A stretch of 64,000 bases of DNA, from the IMG/VR virus record IMGVR_UViG_3300032313_001465, positions 84,582 to 148,581 of that record; one strand, written 5' to 3'. Below, in pieces: positions 44,983 to 53,089 of this stretch. Each line of letters opens with the position of its first letter. The stretch's first letter is position 1. The stretch is from a virus. A program made the position numbers and the translations under genes. The notes beneath the pieces were generated by a model. The model was given only the letters and a program-made list of their open reading frames with translations. It was not told where the DNA came from and made no database searches.

Positions 44983-45492
44983 ATGGCATTATTTGGATCT
45001 AGTCGAGACGTGTCTTTAGTAAGGCATTTAAATAAAGAATTATTACATAATGTAATAAATCAACAGTGTGCCTTTTATAAGTACGAACTTGAAAAAACAA
45101 ATACTAATATATATGGAGAATCAGCAGGCGGGAAGTATTATTCTGGACCTATATTATTTAACTCATTAATTAACATTGGAGACAATACAAGTCCAACAAA
45201 TGATTTTGGAGTAGATTTTGATTGGAGTATTACAGTAGCATTATTAAGAGATGATTTAGTAGAAGCGAATGTCCATCCTGAAGTAGGGGATATTATATTA
45301 TATCAAGAAAGTTATTTTGAAATAGATAATACAGTTTTTACGCAATTTTGGGCTGGTAAAGATCCTGATTATCCTTATGAAAACAATCCTTTAAATCCCG
45401 GATTATCCGAATTTGGATATAATGTTTCAGTAGTATGTTTTTGTCATTATGTTCCCGAAGACAGAATTGGGATTTCTAGAACCAGATTATAA
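44983..45492 (+). CDS. Neck protein (T4 gp14-like)
   Basis: MALFGSSRDVSLVRHLNKEL starts a helix, followed by a beta domain (FDWSITVALLRDDLVEANVH; GDIILYQESYFEIDN). Position directly after the gp13-like gene and before a gp15-like gene supports a neck role, although at 169 residues it is shorter than T4 gp14 (256). A GIY-YIG gene is inserted directly after its stop codon. Confidence 0.62.
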   Translation: MALFGSSRDVSLVRHLNKELLHNVINQQCAFYKYELEKTNTNIYGESAGGKYYSGPILFNSLINIGDNTSPTNDFGVDFDWSITVALLRDDLVEANVHPEVGDIILYQESYFEIDNTVFTQFWAGKDPDYPYENNPLNPGLSEFGYNVSVVCFCHYVPEDRIGISRTRL

Positions 45493-45500
45493 TATTTATA
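45493..45500 (+). promoter_or_regulatory. TATTTATA motif abutting a start codon
   Basis: TATTTATAATAAA is immediately followed by the ATG at 45506. If it is a promoter, the message would be leaderless or nearly so. Confidence 0.42.
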
Positions 45501-45505
45501 ATAAA

Positions 45506-46129
45506 ATGAAAATAACTTATATTTATTATCTATGTAAGGGAGATGGAATACCTATATATGTTGGGAAAACTAAAAATTCACCAAACCTAAGATTAAATGA
45601 TCATCATTTTAAAAAAGAAAAAGAATTAAAAATAGAAATTATAGATGAAGTTCCCACTTCTGAATGGGAATTTTGGGAAAAACACTATATAAGTTTATTT
45701 AAAAGTTGGGGGTTTGAGTTAATTAATAAAAATATAGGAGGAGGTGGTCCTCAAGGAGGATATTTTTTAACTCAAGATATTAAAGATAAAATAGGCAAAT
45801 CTAATTCTAAACTTAAACCTAAAGGATTCGGGGATAAACTAAGTAAAATAAAAATGGGCACTCCTCTACCATTAGGGACTGGAGATAAAATAGGAAAAAG
45901 TAAAACAAACCATAAGTGTTATAGTGATCCTAAACGAGGAGAAAAAATTAGAGAGTCTAAAAATAAACCTGTCCTTCAATATGATTTAAATGATAATTTT
46001 ATTAAAGAATTTGAAAGTGGACAACAGGCATCTAAACATACACTAATAGATGCTAGAGGTATATCATTATGTTGTAGAAATAAAGGAAAAAAAGCAGGTG
46101 GATTTAAATGGAAATTTAAATATTTATAA
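45506..46129 (+). CDS. GIY-YIG homing endonuclease with NUMOD-type tail
   Basis: The ATG at 45506 is chosen; a longer in-frame ORF from 45449 would overlap the neck gene. Core: YIYYLCKGDGIPIYVGKT (residues 4-21), then WEFWEKHYISLFKSWG with the catalytic Glu region. NUMOD3-like Gly/Lys segments (KGFGDKLSKIKMG) and a NUMOD1-like unit (VLQYDLNDNFIKEFESGQQA) follow. Its closest relative in the window is the gene at 20290. Free-standing between gp14-like and gp15-like genes, both intact. Confidence 0.85.
   Translation: MKITYIYYLCKGDGIPIYVGKTKNSPNLRLNDHHFKKEKELKIEIIDEVPTSEWEFWEKHYISLFKSWGFELINKNIGGGGPQGGYFLTQDIKDKIGKSNSKLKPKGFGDKLSKIKMGTPLPLGTGDKIGKSKTNHKCYSDPKRGEKIRESKNKPVLQYDLNDNFIKEFESGQQASKHTLIDARGISLCCRNKGKKAGGFKWKFKYL
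46121..46128 (+). promoter_or_regulatory. TATTTATA motif, candidate late promoter
   Basis: TATTTATAATAAA encodes the last codons and stop of the GIY-YIG gene and lies 7 bases before the ATG at 46136. Confidence 0.42.
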
Positions 46130-46135
46130 TAAAAA

Positions 46136-46996
46136 ATGGCTAGAAAAAATAACCCAACACCTAAAACACAAAAAGAAATATCTATTTCTTTACAGACTCC
46201 TACTGAACAAAGAGGAGTGGGTTTTCAGCCTGTGGGAAATCCAAATGATGTAGTTGTTCCTAATAGAGCACAACAAACTTCATTTGATGGAGATGATGTA
46301 AAACCATTTAGTATTGGTATTCAAGATATTGATGAAGCGGTAATGTATTATTTTAAAAATGTTATTCAACCATTTGTAATTCAAAATGGAGAAAGATTAG
46401 CAGTTCCCATAATTTATGGTTCTCCTGAAAAATGGAAATCATTTCAAAAAGATGGATATTATAGAGATGTTCAAGGTAGGATAATGGCACCTATGATAAT
46501 GTTTAAATTAGATTCAATTTCTAAGAATAGAACTATAGCAAATAAATTAGATGCTAATATGCCTAACAATTTTGGAGTATTTACTAAAAAGTATTCTCAA
46601 AAAAACACGTACGACCAATTCTCAGTTCTAAATAATGTTGTTCCTGAACAAACATTTTATGCTACAGTTATGCCCGATTATTTAACAGTAACTTATTCAT
46701 GCGCTGTAATGACTTATTATGTAGAACAGTTAAATAAAATTATAGAAGCAGTAGAATACGCTTCTGATTCATATTGGGGAGATCCTGAAAAATTCAAATT
46801 CCAAGCAAGAATAGATTCATTTGATAGAATACATGAATTATCAGATGATAAAGAAAGAGTAGTAAAAACCACATTTAGTATTAAATTAAATGGACATATA
46901 GTTCCGGATGTTCCTCAGAAAGATATAAATGCAATAAAAAAGTTTACTAATAAATCAAAATTAGTATTCACAACCGAAGTAGTAAATAAAATCTAA
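46136..46996 (+). CDS. Tail completion/sheath stabiliser (T4 gp15-like)
   Basis: The strand and helix order matches T4 gp15: AVPIIYGSPEKW (T4 has RVPITYASKEHF), then PMIMFKLDSISKNRT, then VTYSCAVMTYYVEQLNKII, and near the end TTFSIKLNGHIVPDVP (T4 has LTFEVNGWMYPPV). Length 286 against 272. gp15 caps the contracted or mature tail and joins it to the head. Its place before the sheath gene agrees. Confidence 0.78.
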   Translation: MARKNNPTPKTQKEISISLQTPTEQRGVGFQPVGNPNDVVVPNRAQQTSFDGDDVKPFSIGIQDIDEAVMYYFKNVIQPFVIQNGERLAVPIIYGSPEKWKSFQKDGYYRDVQGRIMAPMIMFKLDSISKNRTIANKLDANMPNNFGVFTKKYSQKNTYDQFSVLNNVVPEQTFYATVMPDYLTVTYSCAVMTYYVEQLNKIIEAVEYASDSYWGDPEKFKFQARIDSFDRIHELSDDKERVVKTTFSIKLNGHIVPDVPQKDINAIKKFTNKSKLVFTTEVVNKI

Positions 46997-47009
46997 ATAA
47001 ATAATAGTT

Positions 47010-47261
47010 ATGGAAACTAAACAATTAACACCCGAAGAAATACAAACCATTAAAACCATTAGACAAGAAAGATCAAAAATAACTGATGAATTTGGTGATA
47101 TTGAAATTCTTATTCAAGAATATGAAATAATTAAGCAAGACTTAATAGAACAATTATCATCTCTTAAAAAAAGAGAAGTAAAAGTAGGCCAAGAATTGCA
47201 AGAAAAATACGGAGATGGAGTTATAAATATAGAAAAGGGAGAATTTGTTAGTAATATTTAA
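47010..47261 (+). CDS. Small coiled-coil protein, 83 aa
   Basis: Almost entirely one charged helix with heptads (FGDIEILIQEYEIIKQDLIE), ending in a short beta hairpin (GDGVINIEKGEF). It resembles prefoldin-like small chaperones found near tail genes in T4-type marine phages. A tail assembly accessory is plausible, not shown. Confidence 0.5.
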   Translation: METKQLTPEEIQTIKTIRQERSKITDEFGDIEILIQEYEIIKQDLIEQLSSLKKREVKVGQELQEKYGDGVINIEKGEFVSNI

Positions 47262-47280
47262 CTTTAACAAAAACTTGTCA

Positions 47281-47288
47281 TATTTATA
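47281..47288 (+). promoter_or_regulatory. TATTTATA motif, candidate late promoter
   Basis: TATTTATATTAAA is 19 bases before the sheath ATG at 47308 and follows TTGTCA by one base. Confidence 0.42.
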
Positions 47289-47307
47289 TTAAAACATAAT
47301 ATAAAAC

Positions 47308-49035
47308 ATGGCAACAACCCTAATTTCTCCAGGTGTACTTTCTATTGAGAATGATGCATCACAAATAAGTCAACAACCAGTTACTGTAGGTGCCGCTATT
47401 ATAGGTCCAACAGTAAAAGGTCCTTTAGAAATCCCTACAGTAGTAACATCATATAGTGACTACCAAAATAAATTTGGTACCACATTTGTAAGTGGTAGTG
47501 ATGTTTATACTTATTTTACATCAATTGCAGCTTATAATTATTTTAACAATGGTGGTGAATCATTATTAGTAGCAAGAGTAGCAAGTGCAAGTAGCGCTTG
47601 GACCTTTGCAACTACAGCAACTGCTTCAGCAGGTAATAGTGCTATTAAGAGCATTATTGGAAACAATGAAGTATTTGTTCTTGAAACATTATCTAAAGGT
47701 ACTATTATGAATTCTTCAAGTAGTATAGATGCTTCAGGAGCACTTGATAGTGGATCTACTGATAACGTTAGATGGGAAATTGTAAATTCTAATACAAGTT
47801 CAGGTACATTTAATTTATTAGTTAGAAGAGGAAATGATAATACATTAACTCCAACAATTTTAGAAACATGGACTAACTTATCATTAGATCCATTTTCTCC
47901 AAATTATATTTCAAGTGTAATTGGTGATTACACATATGCATATAATTCAACTAAAAACCAGATTGAATTAACAGGTTCATATCCAAATGCATCAAGATAC
48001 GTAAGAGTAAAATCAGTTCTTTTAACAACACCAAACTATTTTGACAACTCAGGAGCTCCAAAGGCAGCATTTACAGGTTCAATCCCAGCAATAGCTAGTG
48101 GTTCATTTAGTGGAGGAGTAGGAGCATTATTTGGGGCAGCAGCCGCTAAATATTATGATACTATATCAAATCAAACTCAAGGTTTAACAGGAAGTGATTA
48201 TAATAACATGATTAATTTATTATCTAATACTGATGATTATAAATTTAACTTATTATTAACTCCTGGTTTATGTGATTCTCTTCATACCACACAATGTACT
48301 TCAATTATTAGTAATACAGCAAATAGAGGTGATAACTTATTTGTTCTAGATTTAGTTCCATATAATTCAACAACAACAGCAGTTACTGGACAAGCAGCAA
48401 CAAGAAACAACTCATATGCAGCTTCATATTGGCCTTGGGTTCAAACACAAGATCCTGATTCAGGTAGAAATGTTTGGGTCCCAGCTTCAACTTTAATGGC
48501 TGGTGTATTCGCATATAATGATAAAGTAGCAGAACCTTGGTTCGCACCTGCCGGCATTAATAGAGGAGGTTTGACAAGTGTAATTAGAGCAGAACAAAAA
48601 TTAACTCAATCAGATAGAGATACATTATACCAAGGTAAAGTAAACCCAATAGCAACTTTCCCAGGTCAAGGAGTAGTAGCATATGGTCAGAAAACATTAC
48701 AAACTCAAGCATCTGCTTTAGATAGAGTAAATGTTAGAAGATTATTAATTTCACTAAAATCATATATTGGTCAAACAGCAAACGCTTTAGTATTTGAACA
48801 AAACACATTAGCAACAAGAAACCAATTCTTAGCCCAAGTAAATCCATATTTACAGTCAGTACAACAAAGACAAGGTTTATATGCATTTAAAGTGGTAATG
48901 GATGAAAGTAATAATACCGCTGATGTGATCGATAGAAACCAATTAGTCGGAGCAATTTATATTCAACCTACTAGAACAGCTGAATTTATATATTTGAACT
49001 TTAACATTATGCCTACAGGAACTTCTTTCTCTTAA
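47308..49035 (+). CDS. Tail sheath protein (T4 gp18-like)
   Basis: The N-terminus TTLISPGVLSIENDAS and VTVGAAIIGPTVKGPLEIP is the standard start of contractile sheath subunits. The conserved C-terminal region includes VVMDESNNTADVIDRNQLVG and IYIQPTRTAEFIYLNFNI, which form the interlocking handshake strands. The middle (residues about 100-280) is variable. Length 575 against 659 in T4. It polymerises around the tube and contracts on infection. Confidence 0.93.
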   Translation: MATTLISPGVLSIENDASQISQQPVTVGAAIIGPTVKGPLEIPTVVTSYSDYQNKFGTTFVSGSDVYTYFTSIAAYNYFNNGGESLLVARVASASSAWTFATTATASAGNSAIKSIIGNNEVFVLETLSKGTIMNSSSSIDASGALDSGSTDNVRWEIVNSNTSSGTFNLLVRRGNDNTLTPTILETWTNLSLDPFSPNYISSVIGDYTYAYNSTKNQIELTGSYPNASRYVRVKSVLLTTPNYFDNSGAPKAAFTGSIPAIASGSFSGGVGALFGAAAAKYYDTISNQTQGLTGSDYNNMINLLSNTDDYKFNLLLTPGLCDSLHTTQCTSIISNTANRGDNLFVLDLVPYNSTTTAVTGQAATRNNSYAASYWPWVQTQDPDSGRNVWVPASTLMAGVFAYNDKVAEPWFAPAGINRGGLTSVIRAEQKLTQSDRDTLYQGKVNPIATFPGQGVVAYGQKTLQTQASALDRVNVRRLLISLKSYIGQTANALVFEQNTLATRNQFLAQVNPYLQSVQQRQGLYAFKVVMDESNNTADVIDRNQLVGAIYIQPTRTAEFIYLNFNIMPTGTSFS

Positions 49036-49073
49036 AGGCTTTAAGTAAAATATTAAAATATTAAAATATTTAT

Positions 49074-49111
49074 CCTCTTCGTATATGTATAATAAACGAA
49101 GGGGATTTTTT
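49074..49111 (+). terminator. Rho-independent terminator after sheath gene
   Basis: CCTCTTCGT pairs with ACGAAGGGG (one G-U pair) around a 13-base loop, then six T. The T-run abuts the ATG of the GIY-YIG gene, so the terminator sits where that gene's leader would be. Confidence 0.8.
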
Positions 49112-49819
49112 ATGGTAATATATATTACAACAAATGCAATTAATGGTAAAAAATATATAGGTAAGGATTCAAATAATAATCCTAAATATCTAGGCTCTGG
49201 TACTTTATTAAAAGATGATATAATTAAGTATGGTAGAGATAATTTCAAAAAAGAAATATTAGAGCACTGTAATACTGATGAAGAATTAATGATAAGAGAA
49301 AGTTATTGGATTAAATACTATAATGCTATATTATCTGATAAATACTATAATTTAGTAGATTTTAGTGCTGGGTGGAATTTGAATAAACTTGGGGAAGAAA
49401 AATATAATTTTATTAGAGAAAAATTATCTAAGTCTAAAATAGGCATAAAACCCAATATAAAAGATAGGGATGCTAAAAATAAAAAAATTCAAAAATCATC
49501 AAAAGGGAAAGCAAAACCTGAAGGATTTGGTGATAAAATATCTAAAACTAAACAAACCCAAAACCTTAAATATTCTCAAGAACACTGTGATAAAATATCT
49601 AAAGCCAAAACCGGAAAAAAACAACCCCAATCATTTTTAGATAAAAAATATAAACCTATATTGCAACTAGATAAAGAAAATAACATAATATGTACATTTA
49701 AAAGTATAAATGATGCGGCTAATAGTAATTTATTATTTAAAAGATCTAATATAAGCTGTTGTTTAACAGGACTTTCAAAATCTGCATATGGTTTTAAATG
49801 GATATATAAAAATAGTTAA
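49112..49819 (+). CDS. GIY-YIG homing endonuclease, 235 aa
   Basis: The ATG at 49112 is used because the upstream ATG at 49085 lies in a terminator loop. VIYITTNAINGKKYIGKDS (residues 2-20) is the catalytic core, followed by YLGSGTLLKDDIIKYGRDNF and RESYWIKYYNA with the Glu. NUMOD3-like (KPEGFGDKISKTK, EHCDKISKAKTGKKQP) and NUMOD1-like (ILQLDKENNIICTFKSINDA) elements bind DNA. This subfamily differs from those at 20290 and 45506. How it is transcribed past the terminator is unclear. Confidence 0.85.
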   Translation: MVIYITTNAINGKKYIGKDSNNNPKYLGSGTLLKDDIIKYGRDNFKKEILEHCNTDEELMIRESYWIKYYNAILSDKYYNLVDFSAGWNLNKLGEEKYNFIREKLSKSKIGIKPNIKDRDAKNKKIQKSSKGKAKPEGFGDKISKTKQTQNLKYSQEHCDKISKAKTGKKQPQSFLDKKYKPILQLDKENNIICTFKSINDAANSNLLFKRSNISCCLTGLSKSAYGFKWIYKNS

Positions 49820-49842
49820 TAAAAATACTTAATAAATAAAGA

Positions 49843-49869
49843 GGGAACCTATTTAGGTTCCCTTTTTTT
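49843..49869 (+). terminator. Terminator between convergent homing genes
   Basis: GGGAACCT pairs with AGGTTCCC around ATTT, followed by seven T. A shorter A-run on the left would give T on the other strand, so it could also serve the minus-strand gene whose coding end overlaps it. Confidence 0.8.
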
Positions 49870-51333
49870 ATATATAAATTTCATATTACCACAATCCCAA
49901 ACCCTCCTAAATCCATTATCTAACATGTTTTGATATTCCGATTTTTCTGCATCAAATATATCTAATAATTTATTTAATTTGTGTTTTTGACATGACATCC
50001 TATTTAATATATTATTATTTTTCCAATATATGTAAGATGGAGATGTATTAGTATTAAATTCAAAACCTAATGTTTTATACAAATTCCCATCAAAAAACCT
50101 CCTATCAGCAAAACTCACAATATCTAAATTATCATTATTACTAATGAAATATTTAAATAATTTTGAGGCTCCTCCGACAACAGTAGTATTTAATTTATTA
50201 CAAAATCTAATCATTTCAAATTCATTTGAATTTTTCTTAAATCTATTTTTACCAAAAGTCATAATAGAAACTAATTCATTATTATAATACAATCCTAAAG
50301 AAACAGAAGCATGAGTATAACCTTGCATGTGATTTTCATTTAGAAATTTTCTAATTATAGTAGTATCTTCAATTTTATTAACTGTACATTTACGAGCATA
50401 TATTTTATCATCAAATACTCCCAATTTACTTAAAATTATAGATTGTATAATTGGTTTTTTAAAAATCCATTCATAATCTAAAATATGAATTAAATTAATC
50501 CCCACTTCATTACATTTTTCTGTTTTATATAAATGGTAATTTTTATATTTCCCCATAGATTCTGAATGCCAGTATACTCCATTTATTTCAATAGCTAAAT
50601 TATGTGACTTTATAAAAACATCAATTTCCTGTCTATTAGGTAATATATCTCTTCTATTTAAACATATATCTGAAGATAAAAGATGATTAGATAAGAAAAC
50701 TACCAATTCATCTTCAATTAAAGAGTATCCTTTATAATCAGAACACTTACATGATGGAAGATAACCATTACTTAAAAATACTTCAGTAACCTCAGAACAT
50801 TTATTACATTGAAATTTAAATTTATTCCTAAATAAATGATTTACTTTATTTTGCTCTAAATATTCTTTATCAAATAAAGGAACCATTCCGGATGTATTTT
50901 GATAGTTTATTAATTTTTCCCACTTTAAATTAACAAAATTTTTTCTATCATGTATTTGCCCTTTTAATTTTACAGATATCTTATCTGAAATATCTTTATT
51001 TTGAGATGCAAATACACACCCATATCTTTCAAAAACAGTATTGTTAGATTTATCTTTAAACTCTTTAACTAAAAATGGATTATTAACACCATATTTTTCA
51101 ATTAAATTATTTTTATATTTATCTTGTACTTCTTTAGATTTAAAGGCTATTTCATTCCCATATTTTTCTAAACATGTTTTTTTTCTTTTTTCCATCCACT
51201 CTCTATCAACTCCCTTATGTTGTTGAGCACATTTTTTAGTACAAAAATCTCTAGCAGATGAGGGTCGAGTTTCAAACATAACGGAACAATGTTTACATGT
51301 ATTTTGAATTGGTGGTTTTTTTGGACGTGCCAT
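49849..51333 (-). CDS. EDxHD-type homing endonuclease on the minus strand
   Basis: The only minus-strand gene in the window. N-terminal zinc knuckle (CKHCSVMFETRPSSARDFC, then KKCAQQH), repeated YG-x-x-N/F units (TCLEKYGNEIAFKSKEVQ, then IEKYGVNNPFLVKEF) that look like NUMOD-type DNA-binding modules, then a second Cys cluster (CNKCSE, CKCSD). The nuclease core is EIDVFIKSHNLAIEINGVYW, WHSES, YHLYK and HILDYEW. The C-terminal domain (IVSFADRRFF, RVWDCGNMKFIY) is shared with the gene at 38889. It lies between sheath and tube. Confidence 0.78.
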   Translation of the reverse strand: MARPKKPPIQNTCKHCSVMFETRPSSARDFCTKKCAQQHKGVDREWMEKRKKTCLEKYGNEIAFKSKEVQDKYKNNLIEKYGVNNPFLVKEFKDKSNNTVFERYGCVFASQNKDISDKISVKLKGQIHDRKNFVNLKWEKLINYQNTSGMVPLFDKEYLEQNKVNHLFRNKFKFQCNKCSEVTEVFLSNGYLPSCKCSDYKGYSLIEDELVVFLSNHLLSSDICLNRRDILPNRQEIDVFIKSHNLAIEINGVYWHSESMGKYKNYHLYKTEKCNEVGINLIHILDYEWIFKKPIIQSIILSKLGVFDDKIYARKCTVNKIEDTTIIRKFLNENHMQGYTHASVSLGLYYNNELVSIMTFGKNRFKKNSNEFEMIRFCNKLNTTVVGGASKLFKYFISNNDNLDIVSFADRRFFDGNLYKTLGFEFNTNTSPSYIYWKNNNILNRMSCQKHKLNKLLDIFDAEKSEYQNMLDNGFRRVWDCGNMKFIYKKREPK

Positions 51334-51361
51334 ATGGTTTAGGTTTAAATGATGTTACGTT

Positions 51362-51369
51362 GATAAATA
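51362..51369 (-). promoter_or_regulatory. TATTTATC motif on the minus strand
   Basis: Read on the minus strand, TATTTATC lies 28 bases before the ATG of the minus-strand homing gene. The motif thus turns with the gene, which supports a directional signal. Confidence 0.4.
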
Positions 51370-51402
51370 TACGAAAAATTCCTTAGAAATCAAAACTAAT
51401 TA

Positions 51403-51410
51403 TATTTATA
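51403..51410 (+). promoter_or_regulatory. TATTTATA motif, candidate late promoter
   Basis: TATTTATAATAAA is 16 bases before the tube ATG at 51427. Confidence 0.45.
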
Positions 51411-51426
51411 ATAAAAACACAAAACT

Positions 51427-51915
51427 ATGGCAGTATTAAACCCAAATGAAATATTCTTTACGGCATTCGAGCCTAAACAGCAAAATAGGTTTATTATGTA
51501 TGTTGATGGTATTCCATCATATACTATTAAAGGAATAAGCGCAATTACTTTAACTCAAGACGAAGTAGTATTAAATCACATTAACATTTTACGTAAAGTA
51601 AAAGGAAAATCAAAATGGAGTAACATCACAATGACTCTTTTTGATCCAATCACACCTTCCGGAGCTCAAGCAGTAATGGAATGGGTACGTTTACATCACG
51701 AATCAGTAACTGGTAGAGATGGTTATTCTGACTTTTATAAGAAAGATTTAACTATGAACGTATTAGGTCCAGTAGGTGATATCGTAAGTGAATGGATTAT
51801 TAAAGGCGCTTTAATTGTAAATGCCAACTTTGGTGAGTATAGCTGGGATAATGAATCTGCAGCACAAAACTTAACACTGGAAGTCGCAATGGATTATTGT
51901 GTGCTCAATTATTGA
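51427..51915 (+). CDS. Tail tube protein (T4 gp19-like)
   Basis: At 162 residues it equals T4 gp19 (163). It begins NPNEIFFTAFEPKQQNRF and has the tube-family beta core, including ITMTLFDPITPSGAQAVMEW and the C-terminal LTLEVAMDYCVLNY. Hexameric rings stack to form the DNA conduit inside the sheath. A strong terminator follows. Confidence 0.92.
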   Translation: MAVLNPNEIFFTAFEPKQQNRFIMYVDGIPSYTIKGISAITLTQDEVVLNHINILRKVKGKSKWSNITMTLFDPITPSGAQAVMEWVRLHHESVTGRDGYSDFYKKDLTMNVLGPVGDIVSEWIIKGALIVNANFGEYSWDNESAAQNLTLEVAMDYCVLNY

Positions 51916-51946
51916 TATATATTTATATACAAATCTACAATTATTA

Positions 51947-51978
51947 TCCTCCTTTCTGAAAAGATAGGAGGATTTTTT
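51947..51978 (+). terminator. Rho-independent terminator after tube gene
   Basis: TCCTCCT pairs with AGGAGGA across a 12-base loop, then a run of six T. Confidence 0.85.
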
Positions 51979-51999
51979 ATCAAAAGTAATATCTGTATA

Positions 52000-52007
52000 T
52001 ATTTATA
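52000..52007 (+). promoter_or_regulatory. TATTTATA motif, candidate late promoter
   Basis: TATTTATAATAAA is 14 bases before the chaperone ATG at 52022, just past the tube terminator. Confidence 0.45.
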
Positions 52008-52021
52008 ATAAAATAAAATCT

Positions 52022-52780
52022 ATGTCAAACGAAGTTACAAACAAATCCCCATTCCCAACTGAAATAGTTGAATTACCTTCTAAAGGTTTAGTCTATCCAT
52101 CAACAAATCCGCTTTCAAGTGGAAAAATTGAAATGAGATACATGACTGCAGCCCATGAAGATATTTTAACAAATCAAAGTTACATTCAAAATGGTACAGT
52201 TTTGGATAAATTAATTGAATCCCTTATAGTATCAAAGATTAATTATGGGGATATTATAGTTGGTGATAAAAATGCATTATTAATAGCAGCCCGTGTTTTA
52301 GGATATGGAAAAGATTATGAATTTACTTACAAAGGAGAAAATGTAACTGTAGATTTAAGTACATTAGAACCTAAACCTATTGATGAAAGTTTATTCACTC
52401 CTGGTAAAAATGAATTTGAATATGAATTACCATCATCAGGTACTAAAATTACTTTTAAGTTATTAACACATAGTGATGAAAATAAAATAAATCAAGAACT
52501 TCAGGGATTAAAGAAAATCAATAAAAATGCTTCACCAGAATCATCTACTAGGTTTAAATACATGATTACCTCAGTTAATGGAGATAGTACAACAAAAACA
52601 ATTAGAGAATTTGTTGATAATTATTTTTTAGCTAAAGATACTAGATCACTTCGAGAATATATTAAGTTAATTCAACCAGATATCGATATGAAATTTGATT
52701 TTGAAGGTCCAAATGGCTTAGAGGAGGGCTTAACGATCCCTATGGGGATTAGCTTTTTTTGGCCTGACGCAAGAATATAG
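52022..52780 (+). CDS. Tail assembly chaperone, short (zero-frame) product
   Basis: A cytoplasmic assembly factor is inferred from its place between tube and tape measure genes, where contractile phages encode the G-type chaperone. The start FPTEIVELPSKGLVYPSTNP and MRYMTAAHEDILTNQSYI match T4-type proteins of this position (some are annotated gp26- or hub-like). A run of seven T at 52754-52760 near the 3' end and an open downstream frame suggest a frameshifted longer product. Zero-frame reading ends after FFWPDARI. Confidence 0.7.
   Translation: MSNEVTNKSPFPTEIVELPSKGLVYPSTNPLSSGKIEMRYMTAAHEDILTNQSYIQNGTVLDKLIESLIVSKINYGDIIVGDKNALLIAARVLGYGKDYEFTYKGENVTVDLSTLEPKPIDESLFTPGKNEFEYELPSSGTKITFKLLTHSDENKINQELQGLKKINKNASPESSTRFKYMITSVNGDSTTKTIREFVDNYFLAKDTRSLREYIKLIQPDIDMKFDFEGPNGLEEGLTIPMGISFFWPDARI
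52754..52760 (+). other. Probable frameshift site, T7 slippery run
   Basis: The zero frame reads AGC TTT TTT TGG. A +1 or -2 shift enters the frame GGC CTG ACG CAA, which is open to 53054. The -2 mode is known for Mu-type chaperones; -1 would not reach this frame. Confidence 0.6.
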
Positions 52781-53054
52781 ACTTCATTTATTTTCTCAAA
52801 TTCATGAAATAGTATTTCATGGAAATGGTGGCTATGATTGGGATACTATTTATAATATGCCTATTTGGTTACGAAAGTTTACATTTAATAAAATTAAAGA
52901 ATACTACGATAAACAAAATAAAAACCACCAAAACGAAGATTCATGGACTAATAAATCAGGAGCAGCTGCTCAAAACGCATCAAAAAATGTAAAAATACCT
53001 GATTTTATCAGTAAATCCCCACAAACATACCAAACTAAGGCATCGCGAAAGTGA
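52761..53054 (+). CDS. Tail assembly chaperone, frameshift extension (T-type part)
   Basis: This frame is open from the slippery run but has no ATG until 52857, so independent translation would lose 32 conserved-looking residues. The extension starts GLTQEYRLHLFSQIHEIVFH and includes YDWDTIYNMPIWLRKFTFNK, a pattern (Trp, then MPIxxRK and a basic helix) common in chaperone C-terminal domains. Fused product about 343 residues (+1) or 344 (-2). It would bind the tape measure protein as the tube polymerises. Its stop lies in a terminator-like hairpin. Confidence 0.68.
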   Translation, partial: GLTQEYRLHLFSQIHEIVFHGNGGYDWDTIYNMPIWLRKFTFNKIKEYYDKQNKNHQNEDSWTNKSGAAAQNASKNVKIPDFISKSPQTYQTKASRK

Positions 53055-53062
53055 TGCCTTTT
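53037..53062 (+). terminator. Terminator-like hairpin after chaperone
   Basis: AAGGCATC pairs with GATGCCTT around GCGAAAGT, followed by a short TT. The weak T-run suggests partial attenuation or an RNA-processing site. Confidence 0.55.
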
Positions 53063-53064
53063 AA

Positions 53065-53072
53065 TATTTATT
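53065..53072 (+). promoter_or_regulatory. TATTTATT motif, candidate late promoter
   Basis: Variant motif 17 bases before the tape measure ATG at 53090. Confidence 0.35.
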
Positions 53073-53089
53073 ATAAATACATTTATTAA

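Noticed and set aside
46050-46253. 67-codon ORF across the end of the GIY-YIG gene and start of the gp15-like gene
   Set aside because: It overlaps two well-supported genes in a different frame, and its product has no recognisable feature.
49085-49111. Upstream ATG for the GIY-YIG gene
   Set aside because: It falls in the loop of the sheath terminator; the ATG at 49112 starts right at the conserved core.
52857-53054. Independent 65-codon gene starting at ATG 52857
   Set aside because: The frame is open and conserved-looking for 32 codons upstream to the T-run, which fits a frameshift extension better than a separate start.
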